Assembly (NCBI RefSeq): GCF_019925205.1
Contig: NC_083566.1
Coordinates: forward strand, 31,496,001 to 31,560,000
DNA from: Metopolophium dirhodum
Lineage: Eukaryota; Arthropoda; Insecta; Hemiptera; Aphididae
Reading direction: 5' to 3'
DNA length: 64,000 nucleotides
The number at the start of each line of letters is the position of its first letter. The first letter of the stretch is position 1. This document shows, one piece after another, positions 1 to 12,500 of this stretch. Position numbers and translations under genes: made by a program. Under the pieces are notes generated by a model. That model worked only from the letters and a program-made list of their open reading frames with translations, was not told the origin of the DNA and ran no database searches.

Positions 1-318
1 AATTTGATTTGCTTGTAGACATTTTCTTTTTTTGATAAAGGTATACAAACTTATAAATAATCTTGTATTTTATTTTCAAATCTTAGATTTAAAAAGAAAA
101 TTTTTTATTATTTCTCAACTCAAAATAATTTGCTAATTTTCGTGATTTTTCCGTATTTTGTCAAGATTTGAACTTTAAATGGTTATAAAAAAAACTATGA
201 CTAAGGATTTTTAATATTTTTTAAATGCCATTGTAACAATATAGTAGGAGCCTTGTATTAAATTGTCAAGCTTTTTTACCCAACAAATAAAGTTTTATTG
301 ACATTCATAGAAAAAAAG

Positions 319-1031
319 GTGGATAAGTGGATGTCACTCTGCTGTACAGTAGGTTATAAGTGGGTCACTGTAATGGATGGTGTTAAATTTGAATTCAATG
401 ATATAATATCATTATATAAGAAAAACGATTCTGAGCGAATACGGTCAGTCAGCCTATGATAGGAGCCTATGAAATAAGTATATTTGATGATATTATTGTG
501 TATAAAGTAATTGATATAGATATATATAAAATTTAAATAAAAACACACATCATTGTAAAATCAATACACGAGCTTCGCTCAAAATCTAAAAGACTAATAA
601 AATTGGAAACTGAAAATGTCTGTAAACAGTTCAAAACAAATCAAAATATTTTGAAAATGTTACGTGTATAGAAAATGTGAATATAAACAACTGGTAAAAA
701 TTTCATGTACATCTACGTTAATTTGTTTTAGAGTTACTAAATCAAAATCAATTTGATTAAAAACTGTTTTTCCGTAAAAATTCCCGTTTTTCCTTAATTT
801 GTATGTTGTTTTTCCTGGCGCTTTTGAAAACTATTGGGAATTTTAAATTTGACATCCAGAATGCACCAACTTGATTCACTTTCCCATCGAACAAGATACT
901 GTTGAAGAAAATCGAAGTAGTTTTACTGTCCCAAACCGAGATGACAGACAAAAGTAAAAATAAAAAAAAATAAAAACACACATCATAGTAAAAATCAATA
1001 CATTCATCGCTCCGCTCAGAATCTAAATCAA
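319..1031 (-). repeat. Repeat family R1, composite copy
   Basis: Read on the minus strand, the R1 head (GATTCTGAGCGGAGCG, then ATGAATGTATTG) occurs at 1016-960 and again, diverged, at 585-540. The R1 tail (CAGAATCG... with the palindrome AATGATAT..ATATCATT and a terminal box CCCACTTATAACCTACTGTA) occupies about 440-319. Two heads and one tail suggest a nested or tandem insertion. The 125-codon minus frame at 757-1134 runs through this repeat. Confidence 0.6.
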
Positions 1032-1134
1032 GAATATTACTTATCTGTGTTTTAAAACTATTTATTGCGATGTTTAAATAACATTTTTTAGGCAAGCTTT
1101 TAGGTATTTCAATTAGCAGCTTATCATTACTCAA

Positions 1135-2440
1135 TTATTAATTTAAATATTCTGTTAGTCCTCCACCGATAATATATTTAACTTTAAGCTTGATAATTGG
1201 CTAACTTTTTTCTTATAGCTATTCCAACATAAAATTTACAACATGGAAACAATAGAACCGGGTATGGCGTACTCTTAAAATATAAAGGAGTAGACTAGGA
1301 TACCCGGAAAGAAACAATAGTTTAATTATCTACCTATATAATTTGTAAATACATAAAAAAAATAATAATAAAAACAAGTTTTAACTCATAAAATATTTAT
1401 GAATGTTAATGTTACCAAATCTTGTATTATAAAATGTTGTTACCGTGACATTAGAGTGAATGGGTAGTTATTTACGTCATATATTTTCAATTCATCATTT
1501 ATGTCTTATCAAACAAAACTATTGACAAAAAAAAATTAAAAATAGTAGCATTACCAATAGGTTGATTTTGTAGAGGGTATCCAAACCACCATAAATTATT
1601 ATACATCGCAAGACATAAAACATCAGAGTCGTCTTGAAATTGCCCTGGTTAAATTTTATACTACCAATACCACAAATTAAAAAACCTTTGTTAAAATTAT
1701 TTAACACTGATCTCACACTCATAATTAAATTTATTTACAAAGTAAATATAAAAAAAAGGTGAATATAGTTGTTAGTGTCTTTAGATTTATTTATTTATCA
1801 ACTGATTTTAACTGAATTAAACCTATTGTTTCAATGTATTCGCGAATGCATTTTCATATTAGGTATGTGTAGCGTGTACACTGTACAGTGAATTAAAAAT
1901 GATAATTACGAATAATCGTTGAAGTTAAAATCAAATATAATTTAGTTAAATGTATGATTTTAACACTCAATTAATATATTATTCAATGCAATTTGTATTC
2001 TTTAGTAGGTACTTATATTTGATTGTATTTGATGTAGGTTGTACACTTGTAGATACATAATGTTGACAACTTGGGTGTTATTGATAATTTATTAGTAGAT
2101 ACGTCAAATTATTTACTTATAAATACATTTATAATTTGTATGTTGAATTAATATTTTTCTTTTAAAAATATAATGAGTTAGCAGTTGATTAATACAATAA
2201 CATTTGGAAAATTTATTTGGCCAATACCAAATTGTATACATTATCATGATCATAATAGGTACATAATCTGTACTTTGTTAATTATATAGAAACTAATTTC
2301 TCTGAGGATGTAATACTCATATTGACTTGGTTTAATCATTCTATTAATTCCTAATACATATCTCAGAATGTATACCTACTGAAGCGTATAACAAAACAAT
2401 AAGTATTATAGATTTAGCAATGAAATGTTCTATTGTCATA
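1135..2440. other. AT-rich filler
   Basis: No gene, RNA or long repeat recognised; only A/T-rich unique-looking sequence. Confidence 0.5.
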
Positions 2441-2452
2441 CAAATAGACACT

Positions 2453-2650
2453 GGACAAAAACTGGAGAGAATTGCCAGAACGATCCGCGATCCTGATACT
2501 CTCCGTGGTTTTCGTCCTGGCAACCCGACTCGGCCGGCGAGATTACCATGGTAACTGGATGAAAACTGGAGAGAATCGGCGGACCACACTGCAACACGCC
2601 GCGTATCTGATACTCTCCGCGGTTTTCATCCTGTCAACCCGACTCGGCCG
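2453..2650 (+). repeat. Two GC-rich hairpin units in tandem
   Basis: Unit 1 (2453-2535) and unit 2 (2557-2650) share GGAGAGAAT near the start, CTGATACTCTCCG in the middle and CAACCCGACTCGGCCG at the end, offset by 104-114 bp. Each folds: 2453-2456 and AAAAC/GGAGAG pair with CTCTCC/GTTTT and 2514-2517 in unit 1; 2557-2566 pairs perfectly with 2622-2631 in unit 2. A C-G pair in unit 1 is replaced by T-A in unit 2. This may be a fold-back MITE pair or a structured RNA. Confidence 0.6.
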
Positions 2651-2659
2651 TTGCCGCGC

Positions 2660-4660
2660 CGATATATAATATCTCTAAATAATATATCTTTAATCGTGAT
2701 TTCCACTTAAGTGGCAGTTCTCTGTCATCGTTATCTAAATGATTATAGTAAACGAAACAAACATACAATACTGTAAGTCCTAAACGGCAAACCGATTGTG
2801 CGATAAAAGATAAAATACGAGACGTTTGCGTTAATGGACTAATTAATACTTCTTAAACAGTAATTTCAATAAACGGACAACTGTATTAACCAAACTGCAG
2901 TTTTTACACAAGTAAAATAACATCCCAAACTAAAAAAATTATCATGTATTTTCATTTTTATGAAGCTTGAGGACCATATTGATTTTAACACTTTTTCACG
3001 ATAATTTATTACTCAGTTGTTGACGTTCATGTAGTTATTACGATTTACGATTCATTGTGTTACAGAATGTCTCGATTGGTCATTGCTTACACAACTTTTG
3101 ATTTAGTATTCGATAATTGGACGGTTGCACTTAGCGAGATGTCTATAGTTACAATGGTGATGACATGTCACGTTTGTGTAAAATGCCCTTAGTCGGGTCA
3201 TCTGCGAATTGTTTTTCTCTTTTTTTTTCAACTTTATTATATATATAACCGTAATTTGAGAACATTATTCAGTTATGTGATTCATCCGTCTTCAATTCCA
3301 TACTAAAACTACGTGTTGGATGATCACGAATCCGGATAATTCGTAAACGTTGACCGAGTTTGACACTTGGTCTGCGGCAGAGAAATTATGTGAAATTATC
3401 TAATGACAAGTGTGTGGTTTACCCATTAAACAAGGAGCTTATATAATACCTCGGGATACATTTTGAACATCGTTTATTGAGAGTTCACATTTGTTGTGTA
3501 CACATTTCAACATCTCATTTGTGCAGGTTAAATAAAAAAGAACAAATCTATTATTTTATTATTATATTTTGTTTAAATTACAATAAAAAATATTTTGCGT
3601 GACACTTTTTATTATATTAGGGAGCTGCATTTTAGTATTTCACTAGTAAATACGTTTTATATTTATTATTTGTCATAATATTATGAGATCATGTATATAC
3701 GACAATTATAGGTATAGGCGGTACTTCTGAAGATTCATGTTTACAGTAAAAAATGTAAAAGTCACGCTTTGAAAGTAAAATTATTATTCTTTGATCATAT
3801 TATATTCTACATTTTTACAACAATGATCATCTTAATGGTTTTTAAATATACTACAGATAATTAGAAGAACCTGAAGTAATTGTTTATACATGTCGCATCC
3901 ATATATCACGTTTTTAATTATTCGTGAAATAATAAGAACCACGGTTTCTTCACTTACCTTTTTTTTTTAAAAGAATTTTACTATTAATAAGGTACTTAAT
4001 AAAAAATGCACGAGTCCAGCTGTGACTATTCACAATAGGCTATTTCTAAACATATAAATTGAAAATAAAGATATGAACATATTAACTGAGCGGGAAAAAT
4101 TTTAACTAGAACTATTAGCCTTTTGCCCTTTTATTTATAATGAATGTTATTTTATATATTTCATTTTTATATAACTGTAACGAATGTTATTTTTATATGA
4201 TTATGGAAAATATATATTTTATTATTTTTTCGTTGTTTAAGAAATATACATTTAGTTTATGTCAATAAAAACCAATTAAGTTAAAAGTTAATCAAATCTA
4301 AATTAAAAAAACTATTAAGTTTATAAGTAAATACAATTTAACTTTAAGTTTTTAACTCGTTTATACCTAGCATATAAAATAATAATTTATGATATGGTAG
4401 GTTGTCATTCCTGATACTAAGAAATCACCGTATATGGATTGACCTTATTGTTTTAAAACTGATTAAAAAATATATAATTCACGAAATTGCTCAATATATA
4501 CATATATATATATTTATATGAATATTAATAATTGATAATAATAATAATAGGACAGTTGTCAATTTCTTTAAAATCAACCATACAAAATATTTGTTGTGCG
4601 TAATCGTGTTGTGTTTTTTTTCAGGTAATAAGTGCGTAATCGTGTAATATATATTGTACA
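2660..4660. other. AT-rich filler
   Basis: No gene recognised. TA-rich microsatellite-like sequence near 4490-4530. Confidence 0.45.
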
Positions 4661-5480
4661 TAGATAAAAATTCGGGTGCAGTTTACAAAAAATGGTAGTT
4701 CTATTTGGGCGCAGTTTACGTACGCCCACGCCTATATATAGCTTAGGTACCTACCTGGGTTTTATCACGGTTATTTTTTTTTTTTATTTTAACGGATAAA
4801 CCGGCTTAATTGTACCTAGCTTTGTGAAATAATTCGCATGTACAACCTGCAACCAAAGGCAACAACCAAAGGCATTAATAAACAAAAAAAAGTTTCGATT
4901 TCCACCGTGAATCTTAAGATCCTCGTTTTACCACCTCTTTAAAAAGCGAATATCAGAAAATCCTTTCTTATTGCATATCTATATCATTAGAGGAACCGCT
5001 AAGCGGACCCCTACGTCATATAATAGCTATCTATATGCCAAATTTCAGCCAGATCCGTCCAGTGGTTGGCTAGGCTATGATGAATAACTCAGGACAAGTC
5101 ATTTTATATATATAGATAAAAATAATAAAATATACTACGTAAAATTGTGGGTACCTATAACGAGTATCTATTTGTTATTTAAATAATTATCATATAATTA
5201 CAGTGTTATAGGGTGTACTAATGAAATAAAACATAATATTTTATATAAAAAAATAACATTAACATAAATGTAAAAAGTATAAAGGTTAAGTATAAAGCCT
5301 TTTACATTTTGTTATTATTCAAATAATTAATTTACAAATATTCGGCGGATTGATAGCCGGCGGAATCCATATGACAATATGTAAAAAAGTTCAGCGGAGT
5401 TGATACACGGCGCAATCGATGGATTAGGATACAGGTAAAAAGGTCATTTCGGCGCAGTTGATATACGCCCACATACTGTG
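4660..5480 (+). repeat. 'GGCGCAGTT' repeats interrupted by a retroposon-like tail
   Basis: Copies of a GGCGCAGTT(GAT/TAC)ATACGCCC-type motif occur at about 4670-4730 and three times at 5340-5475. Between them, 4880-5125 reads like a non-LTR retroposon 3' end: a CCAAATTTCAGCCAGATCCG-type segment and an end in TATATATATAGATA. The family assignment (RTE-like) is from general resemblance only. Confidence 0.4.
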
Positions 5481-5689
5481 CGATTCCGTGAATTGGAGAA
5501 ACCACGGTTCCATTTTGCGAAAGAATGCACACGTTGTCCATTTCACGCGAGAAAAAGACAATAACGTGATATGGATTCGACATAAGAATACAATCGTATA
5601 ACCACTGAATATTCACTGGCTAGATTAATAATTACCAATATGTCAAAATGGACGAATTCAACGTTTTTTTTTTTTTTGCTTTTGCAGTC

Positions 5690-5896
5690 TCACGTCTTAT
5701 GAATTATTATAAAAGCACAATGTGACTTTTAATTGCAACTTGAGAACAGTTGTAGGACAATCACTATAATTACAAATTACAACTATAAAATAGCTACACT
5801 GTGCTTTTTGTGCTTTGATAATACATAAATTACAAGTTACAAAAGTAACTGAGTTACATATCCTAATTACATTTAACTATTATATGCCCAACCCTG
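5690..5896 (-). mobile_element. hAT-like MITE end (one terminus)
   Basis: On the minus strand the sequence starts CAGGGTTGGGCA and continues with GTAACTCAGTTAC and similar subterminal strings, as is common for hAT-derived MITEs. The matching left terminus was not found, so this is a truncated copy. Confidence 0.4.
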
Positions 5897-6129
5897 GGTA
5901 CTGCAGAGTGGCTTATACCCGATTTATTTTAAAACTATTTTTATTTTAAATAATGAACATCTAATAAATATTTGTAGAGACATTTTAAGATATTACATGT
6001 ATGTTAAGTGTCTGAGTGCGCGTACATTTTCCACCGTCCGAGGGTGGGCTTATCCTTTGCAACGTTATTTTAATAATATATGTGTAGTCCTTTGAGGATA
6101 AGATGCTGTGACCGTTGGCCGCGCAACAG

Positions 6130-6561
6130 TCACCGTTTCGAAGACGGCCGCGGCGGCTCCATGCACGCCTGTTGCTTCATCGGACGCAATCGCGCAACAG
6201 CCTGATCTGCGTGCGCACACTGTCCGCCTCGCAGGTACTCGGTGGCCGGCAACCGAGCCAGCACCATTTTGTCTTTTGGCGGCAGCGGCCGGTCATCCGT
6301 ACGACAGCCGGACGTCCGGGGGCCGCGATGCCGCGCATCTGTCACCATGCCGATCGATTGCATGTAATCGAACAGCGACAGCGGTCCCTGCACCCCGCGG
6401 CCAGCCGTGGCCGACTGCCGTCCGCTGGCCGCAAAAGTAGTGGCCAAGTACAAGTAATACCGACCGTACGTGTGGTACACGGACCGCTGGCCACTGATCC
6501 CGTTGTGGTATTCGGTGTCCGGAGGCAGACCATACAGGTGTCTCACGTTCTTTGCAATGTA
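6130..6561 (-). CDS. SAM gene, terminal exon (end of SAM domain and C-terminal tail)
   Basis: 143 codons plus TGA, with acceptor TATGTATCAG. The first residues YIAKNVRHLYGLPPD supply the last SAM helix when joined in phase 0 to DHIK of exon 4. The exon is about 60 percent GC and the minus frame shows strong G/C preference at third positions (runs of CTG, GTG, CGG, GCC), which marks it as the coding frame although two plus frames are also open. The tail is rich in Tyr and Arg (GRYYLYLATTF near its middle) and not recognised. Possible poly(A) signals on the minus strand lie at 5923-5945 (TTTATT on plus), about 190 bp past the stop. Confidence 0.72.
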   Translation of the reverse strand, partial: YIAKNVRHLYGLPPDTEYHNGISGQRSVYHTYGRYYLYLATTFAASGRQSATAGRGVQGPLSLFDYMQSIGMVTDARHRGPRTSGCRTDDRPLPPKDKMVLARLPATEYLRGGQCAHADQAVARLRPMKQQACMEPPRPSSKR

Positions 6562-9500
6562 CTGATACATACATAATATTATATTAGCATACATTTAGTA
6601 TGGTCAGAGGATTTCCAGTTTTTCATGTTTGTCTACAAAGGTCACCGTGCAGCGCGAGTGATCTATAAATATGTTACACAACACTTGTCACTGGGAAAGC
6701 TATGACTAAAATTGTATTTTACATTTTTTTTTCATTACTCTTATTATAGGTACTGCATACGTAACACAGCTCCGCGTACTTATGTTATACTGCATTCGAA
6801 CTCGATACGAGTGTGTAGCAAATTAACCTTAGTGTCCATCATAATATTATTTGTCAAGAGATTATCGTACGCATCAGAATTTTTTTTTTTTGTCTGTACT
6901 TTCTTTTTATGATTTAAGAACCAATTAAGAAAGGATTGTCTAAAATTCACATTTTAAAGAGGTCCTTAAACAAAGATTTTGAGATTCACGGTGGAAATCG
7001 AAATTATTTTTCGTAATAAATGTTGGTCATTGGTTACTTATGTAGATTAGGTAAAATCCGATGCGTCGTTCTTTATAACTTTTTAGAACATTTGCCAGAC
7101 GGTGCCAGAAATAACTATTTTTAATAAATCTAGGTTATCTAATAAATAATTATAATTATAATATTAATAATGGTAATGACCATATTATAGGCAATCTACA
7201 TCTATGTAATATAATAACTGGTTAAATGCATATTTATTGTCTGTTAAGTTCATATTATGTCGTAAGTGCATACATATTTTGATATTTTAAAGTGCCTACC
7301 TACAAGAAGTTCTCAGTTCTCTACAACTATACTCCATTCACGTTAAGAATAAGAACCTCGGCGGTGACCAATTTTCGTCGGCCGCGGTCAGGCAACACCC
7401 GTCTGTCAGCCTCACCAAGTCAGCAATCTGTACTTACACCTACCGTGTAATTAAGCAGCACCCCAGCACACAAATCGGTCGCCGAGGTTCCTTCTTAACG
7501 TGAACGTAGTATTATAATTATCAAATTATAGGCAGTGATTGTACTTTTTAAATATTAAAGTAGGTATATTATAGTTAAATCACGCGTTATTCGTCACACT
7601 GAATTTTATGAATACTAATTTAACGGTACTTAACGCGTAACACGTTATTAATTTAAAAATAAAAATTTAAAAGTACCAATAGATGGACAGTGCGTTAAAT
7701 TGTATGATAGTTATAATTCATTTAATAGGTAGTTTGTATTTTGTTAGTTTATATAAATTATTAGGTCCGTGGCAGACGGCAGTGTATTAAATAATTATTA
7801 GGTTTTTTTATTTTCATGCAATACCTATTCTAAATTGTACTTATACTTTATTAGTTATTACGATAATATTATAAACATAAAATACTTATTAATCAATAAT
7901 TATAAATTATAATGTTAGGTATTAACACTTAGTCGGACATTAAAGCGGCCGATTTTCAATGTGTATAATTATAAACTAAAAAAAAATGAACATTAATTAT
8001 GAATACATTAAAACAAAGTAGATAACATGTCATTTATATTTTAAGAATTATTTCCTCAAGATGACCACCAGATTTTCTTAAGCACTCTTCTAAATTCTAA
8101 TCTTCCTAGTCAGGGCTTACATTTGAAAAAAAAAATCCGTTTTATGTTATTTACAATTATTCAACTTTTGCGTTTATCGTTAAAAATAATAAGTAATAAC
8201 TAATGTGGGTAGGTAATGGCCCAGTACGGAATATATTATAATACATTCTTAGATTGTTTACATGAAATAAATGTTTCTACGAAACCAATAGACCTTATAA
8301 ACAGATTTTAAAATATTTCGTTATGCGTTATTTTTCGTTCAATGATATTCTATAAATTACGTTTTGCGTTATGTTTTGTTTAATGATATATAATATACTT
8401 TGTTAATCGTTATCGTTTTGTTTTGCGGTATTTAATTATTTTTGATTATCGCTTTCCGTTATAATTACGTTTACAAATTTCAATCGTTTTTTTTTGTCAA
8501 ATCTAACGTTATTATAACGTTTGCAAGCCCTGTTCCCAGTATGTTTTCCACAACATGGCGTACCTATCACTTCCAAAGGTGTATTGGCCATTGCCAATCC
8601 CTTCGGATTTTAATTTTTATTTCTTCTACATCCATATTTACCAAATGACATGTTATTTTAAAACTAATAATATTAAATATACAGTAAACGTTCTTTCTTA
8701 TCTTAAATAACTATCGAGAAACTGTTTTAAAAATCAGCCGTTTAAGTGCACCACGCCACCGCCATGCGGTATTTAATATTATTATACCTATAAAAGGCAC
8801 CTCTATACATAAAACACAACATCTAATAGGATGAATGGGTAAATTGCGATTTTTTTGTAAAAAGAAAAAGCAGTTACTACTTCTGCAGCTATACTAATCA
8901 AAATTATATTTAAAATTTAAATATTGTTTTAATATTAAAATCAGTCACAATTCATGACTTAACATTAAATTTACATGACGTGATAGACGAAGAGATATCA
9001 ACGTAGTTTTCATTATAAGATTTACTAGTACCTAGTATTTATATCGTTAAATATTTCTATAAAAATTATAATATGAATTTAGAAATCTGGAGGTTCGGTG
9101 CGTGTGAGCATTGCTCAATCAAACCCAACTTAAATTGCACATAAGTTATATTATATAAACTAATGTTTATTACGTTAGTAATTAGAACAAACGAATTGGC
9201 CGACCAACAAGTCAAAAAAAAAAACAGTATCTAATATCACAAAACTAAAATAGGTACAATACAAAAATAGAAATAAAAAAATATCTAACGTATTACGTAA
9301 TCACTAGAAAAATCACTGATAACGCTGAAACAAAATTTTACGGGAAATTAAACAAAATATATAACCCTGACAACAATTTGAAACATCAAGAAAAAAATAA
9401 TCGGGAAACCGAGAATCGGTCACACATGGCCTTCTCATACAGAATCAACCACCGACAGAATGGTCAGAATGCTCTTGGTGTGGAGTACTATCGGTGAAAC

Positions 9501-12500
9501 GGGCATAAGGATGGAAATATGGAGTACAGGTCCAACAAAAAAGAGAGAAAAGAAATAAATTATAGTAAGAATGAGCAGGTTTATCTTCCAATTTGATTCT
9601 TTTTGGACAACAAGTTTCTTCCGCATCTCTTGTGCCACTAAGTATCCAAGATTTTACATATAGCTATTCGGAATACATCTATGAGTGGGACTAGTGAGGG
9701 TCCCGACACATTATAATAATAATACCTGATATCACCTTTTTCGATAAAAATAAAATTAGAAACACCCGTTTCTGGCACTTAAAAAAAACGTCATGGACCG
9801 GTTGCGCCTAAAACAAAATTTGTATTTTAGGGTCAGTATACCAATTGCGCTACTTATATTTTAGGTAAGTATACCAATTGAGCTGCATAAACTTTGGGTA
9901 GGTATGTTTATGTTAATTATATGTATATTATAACTAAAACTATTATTGACGTTCATTGTATATAACAACTGAAAAAATTGAAAAACAAATCGTTTTTATT
10001 AAATCTGAAAATAAGCTATTTATTTATATATTAAAAAGGTCATTTTAAGCGCAATTGGTAAACTCTCAAAACAAATGTAGGGTACGCTAAAATGTTGGAA
10101 AAGTTAGTAGAGGTACTCCGTCCCCCTGCTTCCCCCCAAGTCGAACACTGAGTCTATACCATTGCAGGTATATGGTATTTTAGTACATATTCAAGTACCA
10201 CTTGCAGTGCCTGCTACCTATACTTTGGAATTATCGTTGCTGTTATTTCACACAATCACTTGTCAATAGCTGATAAATTATCATAAACACATGTAATGAA
10301 ACGTCCATAAGAATAACGCTTTTAAATTTCACACAAATTACTTTTAAAAAGTAATTTTGTTACATCAATTTGTAATATTTAGCATTATGTAATTATCGAA
10401 CACGGTAACATGGTAGGTACATTGGTGAAATAAAATAAAATATTAAATAGATGCTCCTAAGCATTACAAGATAACTATAAGAGTTCAAATGTTGACAAAA
10501 TAGTAAATATACATCAAAATGTCGAAAAAGATCAAACTATTTTTCAGTTGGAAATTCATAAGAGTCTTATTTCCATAGCTAACACTAGACATTTTAATAG
10601 ACAAAAATTAACCGGAAAGTTATGATATTTTTTTATGAGCTATTAAATTTAAAATTTTTACAATATTGGATTTTTGCCGGTAAATTAACAAATTTTCACA
10701 TTATTTAAAAACTAATAACAATAGACACTTGAAATGTTCAGCAAATGTTTAAATGACCATTTTCCATACATGGTAATATTTTCAAACTTTTTTGACTTTT
10801 GAGCTATTTATAGCTATGAGAAATTTTCAAATATTTTGTGAAGTATTTTTCAGTTATAAATTTATAAAAGGTTTTCATTTTAAAGCTAACATAAGACATT
10901 TTAATAGAAGATTCCCAACAAGTAATTCTACCTCTATCAAAAAAAGATGTTCACTGGAATGTTATGGTATAGGTATTTATAGTCATGAGATGATTTCAAT
11001 TTTTATAATTTTTTTTTTAGATTCTGAGCGGATCGATGAATGTATTGATTTTACAATGATTTGTGTTTAATATTAAATTTACTCAGAAGCGTTTCATCGC
11101 TGGATGATTTCCTTCATCATGTGCTTCTTGTGTTATTTTATGGTATGTATAATATGTTTATGTACAGATTGTGAATTTTCATAATAATAAAAAATAAAAA
11201 AAAACTATTACATTTGATTATTTATACAATTACCTAGGTAAACGCACTAGAATATTATCACACCCAATCAAAACTTTTCTTTACGATACTGTCAATTGGC
11301 AAATTGTATTAAAAATTCTTAAAATAGATATTATACGGAAAAGTTATTAGGTACATCAACTGTGACACAGCGTTATACGTACAATGTCATGTATTGTTAA
11401 GTATTAACGTAAACGCAAAAGTATTAATTTCATTATTTATGAACTATTTCCAAATTGTGTATATTTTGATATTATATTATTGTATTATCAATAATATTTA
11501 AAACATAAAATACGGTGTTGAGACTGGGGGCCCTATATAATTATAGGGCCCTATAATTTGGTATGGACGTGAGCCCACCGGAAAAATCCCGATTTCACAA
11601 TAGATCTATCCGCTCCTGGTATTCCAAAAATATGTTAAATTGTTAATTTTTACTTTTTAGTATAATACTTTTTTTTTTTTTAATTGATCTTTAAGCCCGG
11701 CGACTATGGCCATTAGCTAATTGTGGGGTTTTTATGATTGTAGGTAGTAGGGTTTGTAACGGTAGGGTTTTTACACGTGTGTGTTGTGTTTGGCAGAATT
11801 TCTAATGGGGTACCCGTAGATTTCTAAAAAGGAGAAAAATTCCTACCGAAGCCGAGGATCGAACCAACGATGGTTAGAGTAATACTGTTATTTGTAATTA
11901 CGAGTTGAGACAATAGGTGATATTTTCTATTTATTTGTATGTGGTTTTTAAAATTAATTTTAAAAAAAACGTTGCTCAATTATTTTTATACAGTTCAACG
12001 TATTTTGAATTGATAATTTTCCCAATATTTTTGTACAAATTTAAACAATTTTTCATCATTATTTTTTTTATTTTTTTAACTATTTTTTTTTTACAATGCT
12101 ATTTATTTTTAAATTGTTATAACCGCAATCCAAACGCATATCTTTCATTTTACGCCCTAACGTGGTTTTTAGAAATGCACCCAAATGTGGTCACAATTTT
12201 CAGGTAAATGTTTGATAACATGCCATAAAAGTGTTAAGCCCATTATTATAATGTACCACTTTGATTTTTATTTACTATGCATCGCGTACGTATTTAAATG
12301 TCATTGTCACAACAGCCGTAAACCCCGTTCACGTCATGCAGTTGTTACTTGTCTACGAATAGAATATTATGTATTTAATATTTTACAATGAGAATGTAAA
12401 ATACGCATTGTTACCAAAGCATTGTAATCGTTCTTATACAATGACGATGGAGATGGAAATTAAACGTTAAAGACGCATGTTTTGATGTAGTCGCCTTGTA

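Noticed and set aside
757..1134. 125-codon minus frame
   Set aside because: Most of it is translated R1 repeat (DSERSDECIDF and beyond). The first 35 residues might be an old exon but nothing supports it.
6108..6576. Two long plus-strand open frames over the GC-rich segment
   Set aside because: They are the antisense of the minus-strand SAM terminal exon, which has the clear G/C third-position bias and the splice-phase and homology support.
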